The notes below the pieces were generated by a model. It saw only the letters and a list, made by a program, of their open reading frames with translations. It was not told the origin of the DNA and did not search any database. A stretch of DNA of 14,498 bases from Sphaerochaeta sp. (GTDB lineage: Bacteria > Spirochaetota > Spirochaetia > Sphaerochaetales > Sphaerochaetaceae): contig JALOBD010000046.1 in the NCBI GenBank assembly GCA_023228445.1, positions 1 through 14,498 of the forward strand. Reading direction: 5' to 3'. The position numbers were made by a program, and so were the translations under genes. This document shows, in pieces, positions 6,726 to 13,924 of the stretch. Positions within the stretch are counted from its first letter, which is position 1. Every line of letters starts with the position of its first letter.

Positions 6726-7714
6726 GCAGTGGAGTCCCGCTCGACGAAGGTCGTCGGCAGTGAGATGGAGAGGGGTGTGCGATTTCCCCCGGTAAGCAGG
6801 GAGTAGAGCAGCGCGACGGCCATCTGCCCCATCTCAACGATGGGCTGCCTGATGGTCGTCAGCCGAGGAAGGGAGTAGGAGGCGAGTTCAATATCGTCGA
6901 ATCCCACCACCGAGACGTCGTCGGGCACACGCAAACCCCCATCGCCCAAAGTGCGCATGGCGCCGAGGGCCAGCTCATCGGTGATGGCAAAGAGCGCGGT
7001 GAAGGGGAGATCACGCTCCAGCAACAATCGGGCCGCCTCGGCCCCGGCCTCCATGGTATAGGTTCGGGCCAGCACCACCTTCTGCTCATCGTAACCGATG
7101 CCCGCTTGCTCGAGCGCCATCTTGTACCCCGCAAGTCGCGCCGGTGCGAAGCTACTCTTCTCTCCACCGATGAAGGCGATGTCACGGTGACCCAGAGCGA
7201 TGAGGTGGCTGACTGCCGTCTGGGCGGCATCCTCCTCACTGATGGTGATCGAGGTGGCCATCCAATCCTTGCGGCTGAACGTCGCCAGGACGGTGGGGAT
7301 GGCATTCTCCTCCAAGTACGTCTTGAACTCCCCGAGCATGATCTCGTGGAGGATGATGATGCCGTCCAACCGGTCGGCCTTCAACTTGTTGAGGCACGCC
7401 CGTTCGCCCTGCAGGTCGGTGGGGGAGAAGTAGAAGCTGGTGTAGTAGGAGAACTGCTCCAGGTGGTGGGCGACGATGGCAAAGAGTTGGCGCTGGAACA
7501 TGTTGAACGTCTCGGGCATCACCACACCGATGGTCGTCGTCCGCTTGCTCACCATGTCGCGTGCCGCCCGGTTGGGCACGTACCCGGTCTGCTTGATCGC
7601 CTGCAGCACCCGGGTACGCTTCTCGATGCTGACGTGCTCCTGTTCGTTCAATACCCGTGAGACCGTCGAGACCGAGACCTTTGCGAGCTTTGCTATATCC
7701 TTGATACTGACCAT
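6713..7714 (-). CDS. LacI-family repressor, probable regulator of the iol genes
   Basis: This 333-residue protein has the standard LacI layout. The helix-turn-helix is at 4-24 (IKDIAKLAKVSVSTVSRVLN), the hinge at about 46-55, and the periplasmic-binding-protein-like sensor from about 60 to 325 (with GHRDIAFIGGEKSSF and VPDDVSVVGFDDIELASYSLPRLT as family hallmarks). The frame is open to 7873, but the start at 7714 puts MVSIKDIA at the N-terminus as in relatives, with AGGTGGA upstream. The hinge position that is usually Leu, which inserts into the operator's central CpG, is Met54 here. Recognition-helix residues VSVSTVSR suit operators with an AACGTT core, and two such sites lie at the divergent iol promoters. 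It is 58 bp downstream of the iolX-like gene on the same strand, so it may be autoregulated. Inositol or an inositol derivative as inducer is an inference. Confidence 0.9.
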   Translation of the reverse strand: MVSIKDIAKLAKVSVSTVSRVLNEQEHVSIEKRTRVLQAIKQTGYVPNRAARDMVSKRTTTIGVVMPETFNMFQRQLFAIVAHHLEQFSYYTSFYFSPTDLQGERACLNKLKADRLDGIIILHEIMLGEFKTYLEENAIPTVLATFSRKDWMATSITISEEDAAQTAVSHLIALGHRDIAFIGGEKSSFAPARLAGYKMALEQAGIGYDEQKVVLARTYTMEAGAEAARLLLERDLPFTALFAITDELALGAMRTLGDGGLRVPDDVSVVGFDDIELASYSLPRLTTIRQPIVEMGQMAVALLYSLLTGGNRTPLSISLPTTFVERDSTAHVR

Positions 7715-7732
7715 GAGTCCACCTATTGCGCT

Positions 7733-7761
7733 AGTGTAGCGGGAATGGATATGGATGTACA
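7733..7761 (-). promoter_or_regulatory. Possible own promoter of the lacI-type gene
   Basis: On the minus strand TGTACA (7761-7756) and TACACT (7738-7733) are separated by 17 bp. This would start transcription about 12 nt before the repressor's ATG. The -10 box lies within a small palindrome, CGCTA-gtg-TAGCG (7729-7741). The -35 is weak (4 of 6 matches), so readthrough from the iolX-like gene is equally possible. Confidence 0.3.
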
Positions 7762-7772
7762 CCACTGCCGCA

Positions 7773-8795
7773 TCACCAGCCCTCCTCGAGGATGTCGGAC
7801 ATTCGAATAGGGGCGCCACAGCGCATCGATCTATTGATCGCGGTGGCAACCAACTGCGCCTGTACGCCGTCATCGACGGTCACCGCCGGTTGGAGACCGG
7901 TACGGATTGCCTGGACAAACGCGTTCATCTCACCAAGATAGGCGTCTTCGAAGCGCTCCAAAAATCCTTGTATGGTCGATCGCCCGAGCCCCTCTCTCGT
8001 CCAGGTGGAGAGGTGGGGGCGCTCCAACTCCCCGATGAAGAGGGCCCCATCGGTACACACCACCTCGGTGCGGACATCGTAGCCATACTGCGAGTTGCGG
8101 CTCCCCTCAAGCGATGCGACAAATCCGTTCTCGAAGGTCAGGATGGCCTCCACATGGTCGATGTCACCGATCTGTGCCAGTTCCGGGTAGCGAATCGAGC
8201 TACCTTTGGCATAGACCTCAGAGACCTCGCTGTGGGCAAACCATCGAGCCAGATCGATGTCATGGATAGAGAGGTCGACGACAAGCCCTCCGCTTGCCTT
8301 GGCAAACTCGATGGGGGGAGCGCCCGGATCCCGGCTGATCGAGCGCAGCGAGATCGCCCTGCCCACCGTGCCCGCCTCGATCTGGCCCTTTGCGTTCAGG
8401 TAGGCGGGGTCGAAGCGGCGCATGAAGCCCAATTGAAAGAGTGTTGGCTTGGCACGGAGCAGCTGCTGCACCTCGATGGTCTTATCAAGGTCGATGGAGA
8501 TCGGCTTCTCACAGAAGATCGCCTTTCCCGCTTCAATCGCCTCGGTGGCCATGGTCGCGTGCATGTGTGTCGAAGAGGCGATCACCACTGCATCAACGTC
8601 ATCGTCTGCCAGCAGCGTGTGGTAGTCGAGGTACCCCTTGACCGTCGGGTGTGCGGCGGTGAACGCGCCAAGCACCCCCGGCTGGGAGTCGGAGACGGCC
8701 ACCAGCTGTGCATGGGGCACCGCGGCTGCAAGATTCTCAGCATGGCGGGTACCGAGACGGCCAAGCCCAATTACTCCACAACGTACGCTCTCCAT
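7773..8795 (-). CDS. Gfo/Idh/MocA oxidoreductase, IolX/IolG-like inositol dehydrogenase
   Basis: This 340-residue protein has an N-terminal Rossmann fold with GVIGLGRLG (residues 7-15) for NAD(P). The family's catalytic residues are in place: K97 in CEKP, D174 and H178 in VVDLSIHDIDLARW. LQLGF/QLGFMRRFDP and SRDPGAPPIEFAKASGG resemble inositol 2-dehydrogenases, and its divergence from the canonical iolG suggests a scyllo-inositol dehydrogenase (IolX-like, EC 1.1.1.370) or a second inosose-forming enzyme. The start at 8795 is set by GAGGAGG about 8 nt upstream; the frame is open further up to 8972, but that part crosses the promoter and operator. It forms a leftward unit with the lacI-type gene. 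Family very likely, exact substrate uncertain. Confidence 0.88.
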   Translation of the reverse strand: MESVRCGVIGLGRLGTRHAENLAAAVPHAQLVAVSDSQPGVLGAFTAAHPTVKGYLDYHTLLADDDVDAVVIASSTHMHATMATEAIEAGKAIFCEKPISIDLDKTIEVQQLLRAKPTLFQLGFMRRFDPAYLNAKGQIEAGTVGRAISLRSISRDPGAPPIEFAKASGGLVVDLSIHDIDLARWFAHSEVSEVYAKGSSIRYPELAQIGDIDHVEAILTFENGFVASLEGSRNSQYGYDVRTEVVCTDGALFIGELERPHLSTWTREGLGRSTIQGFLERFEDAYLGEMNAFVQAIRTGLQPAVTVDDGVQAQLVATAINRSMRCGAPIRMSDILEEGW

Positions 8796-8941
8796 ACCAC
8801 GCTCCTCCTCGCCTATCGTGCTGTGCCCCTGGCACGGGAGTACACCGCCTGTCTGTGCCGGTTGCACCACCGATCTCCATTGCCCTCCTCGCCTGCGATG
8901 CGCTCTCAGGTTCTCGGCGGGCAACAGCGCGGACAAAATGC

Positions 8942-8955
8942 TGAAAACGTTACCA
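8942..8955. promoter_or_regulatory. LacI-family operator O1 (leftward iolX-like promoter)
   Basis: TGAAAACGTTACCA is a near palindrome around a central CG with an AACGTT core, in the form used by LacI-family repressors such as CcpA and PurR. It begins 8 bp downstream of the leftward -10 box (8969-8964), so a bound repressor would cover the transcription start. Its sequence agrees with operator O2 at TG, AACGTT and the final CA. Confidence 0.65.
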
Positions 8956-8963
8956 TAATTCTC

Positions 8964-8991
8964 ATGGTACACGTTGATTTTGATTTGTCAA
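8964..8991 (-). promoter_or_regulatory. Promoter of the leftward iolX-like / lacI-type unit
   Basis: On the minus strand a consensus TTGACA (8991-8986) is followed after 16 bp by TACCAT (8969-8964). The start should fall near 8957, at the edge of operator O1. A half-matching operator-like sequence (8965-8978) overlaps the -10 and spacer. Confidence 0.55.
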
Positions 8992-9033
8992 TAATGAATT
9001 CATTCTACGATTGCCGATTCAACACAAAACTTC

Positions 9034-9061
9034 TTTACAAACATATGGGACGTAGTATACT
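9034..9061 (+). promoter_or_regulatory. Promoter of the iolG-iolD-iolE operon
   Basis: TTTACA (9034-9039) and TATACT (9056-9061) are separated by 16 bp, each one mismatch from the sigma-70 consensus. Transcription should begin near 9068, about 60 nt before the iolG ATG and at the left edge of operator O2. Confidence 0.65.
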
Positions 9062-9069
9062 TTACGAGG

Positions 9070-9083
9070 TGAGAACGTTTCCA
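9070..9083. promoter_or_regulatory. LacI-family operator O2 (iolGDE promoter)
   Basis: TGAGAACGTTTCCA is a near-perfect palindrome: its reverse complement is TGGAAACGTTCTCA, differing only at two R/R positions of each arm. It begins 8 bp downstream of the -10 box, the same distance as O1 from the opposite promoter. Binding here would block initiation of the iolGDE operon. Confidence 0.72.
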
Positions 9084-9127
9084 AAATATAAGCTATTTTG
9101 CCGTTGATACGGTCAAGGAGAGAGGGA

Positions 9128-10162
9128 ATGGAAAGGATCATACACGTGGGAATCATCGGGGCAGGAAGGATTGGAAAGCTGCATGCATACAACATCACCC
9201 GATTCGTACCATCGGTACGCGTCGCTGGCATCAGCGACATCGTTGTCAATGAGGAGCTCAAGAAGTGGGCCGCCGGACTGGGTATCGAGAAGATCACCAC
9301 CGATGCGATGGATTTGATCAAGGATCCTGCCATCGATGCAATCCTTGTCTGCTCCTCCACCGACACCCACGCCGATTTCACCATGGCAGCGGCGCGGGCG
9401 GGCAAGCACATCTTCTGCGAGAAGCCGATCGACCTCTCCGTTGCAAAGGGGATGGAGGCAGTCAAGGTGGCAGAGGAGCACAAGGTGAAGCTGCAACTGG
9501 GCTTCAACCGCCGCTTCGACCACAACTTCAAGCGGGTGCGCGACCTTGTCGAAGCGGGCAAGGTCGGGGATGTGCACATCGTCAAGATCACCAGCCGTGA
9601 CCCGGCTCCCCCACCGCCGGCCTATGTCGCTGTCAGCGGGGGCATCTTCCTCGATATGATGATCCATGACTTCGATATGGCACGCTACCAGGCGGGCAGT
9701 GAGATCACCAGTGTCCACGCGGTGGGAGCCGTCCTCGTCGACGAAGAGATCGGCAAGGCGGGAGACATCGACACGGCCATCGTCACAGTGACCTTCGCCA
9801 ACGGGGCCATCGGCATCATCGACAACTCCCGCAAGGCGGTCTACGGCTACGACCAGCGCGTCGAGGTCTTCGGAAGCGAAGGATGCGCCCAGGCAGGGAA
9901 CGACACCCCCACGCGTGTCACCCTCTCCACCGCCGATGAAGTAATCTCTGACAAGCCGTTGTACTTCTTCCTTGAGCGGTACAAGGACGCCTTTGTTGAT
10001 GAGATCTCCGCCTTCGCACAGGCGATCCTCACCGATGGTGATGTGCTGGTCGATGGCATGGATGGGATCGAGGACATGGTCGCAGCCCTTGCTGCAGGCA
10101 AGAGCCTGAAGGAGGGCAGGACTGTGACGATTGAAGAGATGAAGCGTGAGCTCAACGTGTAA
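9128..10162 (+). CDS. iolG: Inositol 2-dehydrogenase (myo-inositol to scyllo-inosose)
   Basis: This 344-residue Gfo/Idh/MocA protein catalyses the first step of inositol catabolism, NAD-dependent oxidation of myo-inositol to 2-keto-myo-inositol (EC 1.1.1.18), in the cytosol. The Rossmann motif is GIIGAGRIGKLHA at 8-20. K99 in CEKP and the D176-x3-H180 pair (FLDMMIHDFDMARY) match the catalytic Lys-Asp-His of characterised IolG. ITSRDPAPPPPAY, AVGAVLVDEEIGKAGDIDTA and NSRKAVYGYDQRVEVFGSEG are close to the IolG pattern I know. The start at 9128 follows AAGGAG (9115-9120). It heads an operon with iolD, which begins 12 bp after its stop, and is driven by the LacI-controlled promoter upstream. Confidence 0.92.
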   Translation: MERIIHVGIIGAGRIGKLHAYNITRFVPSVRVAGISDIVVNEELKKWAAGLGIEKITTDAMDLIKDPAIDAILVCSSTDTHADFTMAAARAGKHIFCEKPIDLSVAKGMEAVKVAEEHKVKLQLGFNRRFDHNFKRVRDLVEAGKVGDVHIVKITSRDPAPPPPAYVAVSGGIFLDMMIHDFDMARYQAGSEITSVHAVGAVLVDEEIGKAGDIDTAIVTVTFANGAIGIIDNSRKAVYGYDQRVEVFGSEGCAQAGNDTPTRVTLSTADEVISDKPLYFFLERYKDAFVDEISAFAQAILTDGDVLVDGMDGIEDMVAALAAGKSLKEGRTVTIEEMKRELNV

Positions 10163-10174
10163 AGGGACGCAACG

Positions 10175-12040
10175 ATGAAGACAGTACGCCTAACCATGGC
10201 ACAAGCCCTGCTCCGATTTCTGGACAACCAGTATGTCTGGTTCGACGGGGAGGAATCAAAATTCGTAGAGGGGGTCTTCGGCATCTTCGGCCACGGCTGT
10301 GTCGTGGGCATCGGAGAGGCATTGGCCGACAGCGCCAACACGTTGCCCTTCTACCAAGCGAAGAATGAACAGGGGGCGGTCCATGCCGCCACCGCGTTCG
10401 CCAAGGAGCACAACCGCCGCAAGATCATGGCAGTGACCAGCTCAATCGGTCCCGGGGCCTTGAACATGGTCGTCGGTGCCGGTACTGCGACGGCGAACCA
10501 CATCCCGGTGTTGCTCTTGCCCGGGGACGTCTTTGCCAGCCGGCAACCCGATCCGGTGCTGCAGCAGATCGAGATCCCCCACGACTACACCAATACGGCC
10601 AACGACGCGTTCCGCTCCGTCTCCCGCTACTGGGACCGGGTCAACCGGCCGGAGCAGCTGATGAGCGCCCTGCTCAATGCGATGCGCACCCTCACCGACA
10701 TGGCTGAGACGGGAGCGGTCACGATCGCCCTGCCCCAGGATGTCCAGGGGGAGGCGTACGACTACCCCGTCGAGTTCTTCGAGAAGCGGGTGCACTACAT
10801 CGAGCGACGCATCCCGAGCCAAGGGCAGCTTGACCGGCTTGCCGAGTTGATCGCATCAGCGAAGAAGCCCCTGGTCATCGCTGGCGGTGGCGTGCGGTAC
10901 AGTGAAAGTGGAGAAGCGCTTGCCGCCTTCTGTGAACGCTATGCAATCCCCTTTGGGGAGACTCAGGCTGGCAAGGGAACGGTGCTCTGGGACAATCCAT
11001 ACAACATGAGCGGAATTGGCGTGACGGGTAGCCAAGCGGCAAACCGACTCGCCAAAGATGCCGACCTGATCGTGGGGGTGGGTACCCGCTTCGGGGATTT
11101 CACCACCTGCTCCAAGTGGCTCTTCCAGAACCCTGCGTGTCGCTTCACCTCGATCAACGTGGCGCCTGCCGATGCATACAAGCTCAACAGCCTGCCCATC
11201 ATCGCCGATGCGAAGCTGACCCTCTCTGCGTTGCTCGACCATCCGGCGTTGCAGGGGTATGGCAGCCAATGGGGTGAGCGCCTGGGAGAAGAGAAGCGGC
11301 TGTGGGATGAGGAGGTCGACCGCCTCTACACAGAGGAGTCTCCCTCCCTGCTCTCCCAGGCACGGGTGTTGGGTGAGCTCAACGACCGCCTCCTTCCCCA
11401 CTCTGCCATCGTCATCAGTGGCTCGGGTTCGGTTCCCAGCGATATGCAACGTACGTGGAGGACCCGGGTCGAAGGGACCTATCACATGGAGTACGCCTTC
11501 AGTTGCATGGGGTACGAGGTCGCAGCCGGCTTGGGGGCAAAGATCGCCCATCCCGAGCGTGAGATCGTCGTCATCATCGGGGATGGGGCCTACACGATGC
11601 TGCACACTGAACTTTTGACCTCCATACAGGAGGGTAAGAAGATCATCGTCGTGGTGTTGGACAACGCCGGCTTCCACTGCATCGACAACTTGCAGACCAG
11701 CCAAGGCATCGTCCACTACGGCAATGAGTGGCGTACCCGGGATGAGAAGAGCGGACTCTTGAGCGGTGCTTCACTCGTCGTCGACTATGCCCTCAACGCA
11801 GAGAGCTGGGGCGCGGTCGGCTTGCGGGCAGAGAACCCGGAGCAGCTGGCCCACGCAGTACGCCAAGCGCTGGCAGAGGAGCGCTCGACGCTCATCCACT
11901 GCAAGGTCGCACCCAAGTCGATGACCGATGGGTATGAGAGTTGGTGGCGCGTCGGAACGGCGGAGGTATCAAACAATCCGGCTGTCGTCGAGGCGTGGGG
12001 CGAGATGCAGGGTGAGATCGCAAAGACGAGAAAATTCTAG
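10175..12040 (+). CDS. iolD: 3D-(3,5/4)-trihydroxycyclohexane-1,2-dione hydrolase
   Basis: This 621-residue thiamine-diphosphate enzyme opens the ring of the diketone made by IolE, giving 5-deoxy-glucuronate (EC 3.7.1.22). It has the three-domain layout of the acetolactate synthase superfamily. The N-terminal pyrimidine-binding part has the activating glutamate E65 in KNEQGAVHAA. The middle domain starts near 215-225 (KKPLVIAGGGVRYSESGEAL). The C-terminal pyrophosphate-binding motif starts at about residue 469 (GDGAYTMLHTELL) and runs to the DNAGFHCIDNLQ asparagine about 28 residues on. KWLFQNPACRFTSINVAPADAYKL and the overall length are typical of IolD. AAGGGA precedes the ATG by 7 nt, and iolE follows 9 bp after the stop. 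Confidence 0.95.
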   Translation: MKTVRLTMAQALLRFLDNQYVWFDGEESKFVEGVFGIFGHGCVVGIGEALADSANTLPFYQAKNEQGAVHAATAFAKEHNRRKIMAVTSSIGPGALNMVVGAGTATANHIPVLLLPGDVFASRQPDPVLQQIEIPHDYTNTANDAFRSVSRYWDRVNRPEQLMSALLNAMRTLTDMAETGAVTIALPQDVQGEAYDYPVEFFEKRVHYIERRIPSQGQLDRLAELIASAKKPLVIAGGGVRYSESGEALAAFCERYAIPFGETQAGKGTVLWDNPYNMSGIGVTGSQAANRLAKDADLIVGVGTRFGDFTTCSKWLFQNPACRFTSINVAPADAYKLNSLPIIADAKLTLSALLDHPALQGYGSQWGERLGEEKRLWDEEVDRLYTEESPSLLSQARVLGELNDRLLPHSAIVISGSGSVPSDMQRTWRTRVEGTYHMEYAFSCMGYEVAAGLGAKIAHPEREIVVIIGDGAYTMLHTELLTSIQEGKKIIVVVLDNAGFHCIDNLQTSQGIVHYGNEWRTRDEKSGLLSGASLVVDYALNAESWGAVGLRAENPEQLAHAVRQALAEERSTLIHCKVAPKSMTDGYESWWRVGTAEVSNNPAVVEAWGEMQGEIAKTRKF

Positions 12041-12049
12041 GGAGGCGAT

Positions 12050-12943
12050 ATGGAGAAGAAGAGCATACAGCTGGCAATCGCACCGATCGGTTGGACGAAC
12101 GACGATCTGCCGGAGCTCGGAGGGGAGATCCCCTTCGAGCAGTGTGTCAGCGAGATGGCGCTCGCAGGCTTTGTGGGCAGTGAGGTCGGCAACAAGTACC
12201 CCCGGGACACCGATGTTCTCAAACGAGCACTTGCACTGAGGGGCCTACAGATTTGCAACGCTTGGTTCAGTACGTTTTTGACGACTAACCCGTACGAAGA
12301 GGTCGAGCGGGACTTTGTCGAGCACTGCACCTTCCTCAAGGAGATGGGAGCGACCATGGTCGGGGTGGCCGAACAAGGCAACTCGATCCAAGGGAGACAG
12401 GACCTGCCGGTCTTCGATGCCAAGCCGGTGAACACCGAAGAGCAGTGGAAGCTCCTCTGTGAAGGGCTGGACAGGCTGGGGGCGAAGGCCAAAGAGATGG
12501 GCATGACGCTGACCTACCACCACCACATGGGCACCGGGGTGCAGACGGCAGCGGAGATCGACCGCCTGATGGAATCGACCGACAGCGAGCTTGTCGGTCT
12601 GCTCTACGACACCGGCCACCTCGTCTTCAGTGGCGAGGATGAGATCGCCGTGCTGAAGAAATGGCTCTCCCGCATCCGTCACGTCCACCTCAAGGATGTG
12701 CGTAAAGAGAAGCGCGAAGCGGCAATCGCAGGCAAATGGTCCTTCCTCAAGGGTGTCAAGGAGGGGGTCTTCACTGTTCCCGGTGATGGCTGCATCGACT
12801 TTGAGCCGATCTTCACGATCCTCAAAGACTCCGGCTACCAAGGGTGGTGGGTCGTCGAGGCCGAACAGGACCCGGCGCTGGCCAACCCGCTTGAGTATGC
12901 GCTCAAGGCGCGCACCTACATCCGCGAGAAAGCGGGCATTTGA
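12050..12943 (+). CDS. iolE: Inosose dehydratase (2-keto-myo-inositol dehydratase)
   Basis: This 297-residue protein has the xylose-isomerase-like TIM-barrel fold and removes water from 2-keto-myo-inositol to give the cyclohexane-dione used by IolD (EC 4.2.1.44). IAPIGWTNDDLPELGG at 10-25 is a typical IolE N-terminus. YHHHMGTGVQT (156-166), LYDTGH (185-190) and HVHLKDVR (211-218) are the conserved metal-site regions, and GDGCIDF and WWVVEAEQDP follow near the C-terminus. GGAGG at 12041-12045 sits 4 nt before the ATG. It is the last gene of iolGDE and is followed 7 bp later by a strong hairpin. Confidence 0.95.
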   Translation: MEKKSIQLAIAPIGWTNDDLPELGGEIPFEQCVSEMALAGFVGSEVGNKYPRDTDVLKRALALRGLQICNAWFSTFLTTNPYEEVERDFVEHCTFLKEMGATMVGVAEQGNSIQGRQDLPVFDAKPVNTEEQWKLLCEGLDRLGAKAKEMGMTLTYHHHMGTGVQTAAEIDRLMESTDSELVGLLYDTGHLVFSGEDEIAVLKKWLSRIRHVHLKDVRKEKREAAIAGKWSFLKGVKEGVFTVPGDGCIDFEPIFTILKDSGYQGWWVVEAEQDPALANPLEYALKARTYIREKAGI

Positions 12944-12950
12944 TCAAACG

Positions 12951-12976
12951 GAGCCGAAGGGAATCCCCTTCGGCTC
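12951..12976. terminator. Hairpin between convergent iolE and iolB, likely bidirectional terminator
   Basis: GAGCCGAAGGG (12951-12961) pairs perfectly with CCCTTCGGCTC (12966-12976) around an AATC loop, an 11 bp stem. It starts 7 bp after the iolE stop and lies 26 bp from the iolB stop. There is no T run on the plus strand and only a short TTT on the minus side. It is thus a stable 3'-end structure but not a textbook intrinsic terminator. Confidence 0.65.
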
Positions 12977-13002
12977 ACACGTCTTGCATCACAAGATCAC
13001 AC

Positions 13003-13809
13003 TCACATATCGGCCGGAATCTCTGGCCAGATCTTCACATCCTTCTCCAACATCCACGTGTGCTCCTTACGGTAGTAGCGGGTGGTGGGCAGCCACCGGT
13101 CACCCTCCAGATGGGGAATCATCCAGATGTAGTACATCGCGTACCCCGGGGCGGCTGCTTGTGCATGCGTCTTGTCGGGGGCGATCATCGATGTATCCTC
13201 GTCGTGGATGACGAATGCATCCTCGTCGAGGACCGAGATGCCGAAGCCTTGGGAGGGGAAGAAACGGTAGTGGTAGATCTCCGGATGCGGGTGGTCGTGC
13301 GGCGGGTAGCTGGACCATCGCCCCGGGTGGTTGATCACCTCACCGAGCACCATGTTCGAGTATGGGGCGCTCTCTCCGTCAAAGACCGTCCTCACCGTCC
13401 GGTTGCTCGCCTCAGCGAGCACACCGGCGCCAAAGACCTCACTGTGTACGTCTTCCTTGTCGTAGAAGCGCACCGCAAAGTCGGTGGTGTTCCGGCACCG
13501 CTCGACGGCAAGCTCGCTCTCCTCTTGGGCCACGATCACAATCTTGACCGAAGCGGGGGCGTGGAGCGCGACAGCAGACTCATCGATGCATGAGTGACGC
13601 TCCCCTACTGCACGACCCCCATCCCAGGTGAAGGTGACCTTCCCCTTGATCAACAGCCACGCCCGCTCCAAGGGAAGGGTGCACGTGATCTGCTCACCCT
13701 TTGGCAAGACGAGGATCCCGAAGTCGAGCATCTGCTCGCTGTGCGGGCCATCCAGTGCGGTTATGGTGGTATATCCCGGGGTAAATCCACCCGTTTTTCG
13801 TACGATCAT
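13003..13809 (-). CDS. iolB: 5-deoxy-glucuronate isomerase
   Basis: This 268-residue cupin-fold protein isomerises 5-deoxy-glucuronate to 2-deoxy-5-keto-gluconate (EC 5.3.1.30). The family signature GEVINHPGRWSSYPPHDHPH followed by PEIYHYRF lies at 156-183. The likely metal ligands are H171, H173 and E177, with H225 in the second half (DKTHAQAAAPGYAMYYIW). The length is normal. The frame is open to 13866, but the start at 13809 is preferred: it follows AAGGAG by about 9 nt and gives the expected MIVRKTGGF N-terminus. It is convergent to iolE and is transcribed separately. No AACGTT-type operator lies in its promoter, so its control probably differs from that of iolGDE. Confidence 0.95.
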   Translation of the reverse strand: MIVRKTGGFTPGYTTITALDGPHSEQMLDFGILVLPKGEQITCTLPLERAWLLIKGKVTFTWDGGRAVGERHSCIDESAVALHAPASVKIVIVAQEESELAVERCRNTTDFAVRFYDKEDVHSEVFGAGVLAEASNRTVRTVFDGESAPYSNMVLGEVINHPGRWSSYPPHDHPHPEIYHYRFFPSQGFGISVLDEDAFVIHDEDTSMIAPDKTHAQAAAPGYAMYYIWMIPHLEGDRWLPTTRYYRKEHTWMLEKDVKIWPEIPADM

Positions 13810-13837
13810 TGTGTTGCTCCTTCTTCTTTTGTGATTA

Positions 13838-13866
13838 AGCATACGGGCGGGAGGTGGTTTACACAA
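13838..13866 (-). promoter_or_regulatory. Candidate iolB promoter
   Basis: On the minus strand TTGTGT (13866-13861) and TATGCT (13843-13838) are separated by 17 bp. The start would be near 13831, about 22 nt before the iolB ATG. ATACGGG (13841-13847, plus strand) overlaps the -10; its reverse complement appears again in the divergent promoter. Confidence 0.45.
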
Positions 13867-13888
13867 GAGCCTCTGGGCATCGGCAACC

Positions 13889-13916
13889 TTGACAATACCC
13901 GTATCGCTGGTAGAGT
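13889..13916 (+). promoter_or_regulatory. Candidate promoter of the rightward Gfo/Idh gene
   Basis: A consensus TTGACA (13889-13894) and TAGAGT (13911-13916) are separated by 16 bp. The start would fall near 13923, leaving a leader of about 140 nt before the ATG at 14063. The spacer contains the palindrome ATACCCGTAT (13895-13904), a possible operator. Confidence 0.5.
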
Positions 13917-13924
13917 CAAGGCGT

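Larger units (their letters stand above)
8796..9127. promoter_or_regulatory. Divergent iol control region (332 bp without a recognised gene)
   Basis: This gap separates the leftward iolX-like gene from rightward iolG. The right half (about 8940-9100) is AT-rich and holds two facing promoters, each with a LacI-type operator at its transcription start. A weaker third site, TGGTACACGTTGAT, lies at 8965-8978 over the leftward -10 box. The left half (8796-8941) is GC-rich and would be a long 5' leader of about 150 nt for the iolX-like gene. In that leader GGCGAGGAGG occurs twice on the minus strand, at 8893-8884 and 8813-8804. The second copy is the gene's own ribosome site; the first precedes an out-of-frame ATG at 8880. 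Confidence 0.75.

Noticed and set aside
7715..7873. 53-codon N-terminal extension of the LacI-type protein
   Set aside because: LacI proteins begin a few residues before the helix-turn-helix, as MVSIKDIA does. The extension overlaps the end of the iolX-like gene.
8796..8972. N-terminal extension of the iolX-like protein from a GTG at 8972
   Set aside because: It would cross the promoter's -10 region and operator O1 and lacks a ribosome site. The start at 8795 gives the normal Rossmann N-terminus.
7755..9107. Plus-strand open frame of about 450 codons opposite the iolX-like gene
   Set aside because: It runs antisense to a convincing dehydrogenase and through the divergent promoter region. 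It has no ribosome site or recognisable domain, and is a by-product of GC-rich codon bias.
10856..11716. Minus-strand frame of 286 codons within iolD
   Set aside because: It is antisense to well-conserved iolD motifs and its translation resembles no family.
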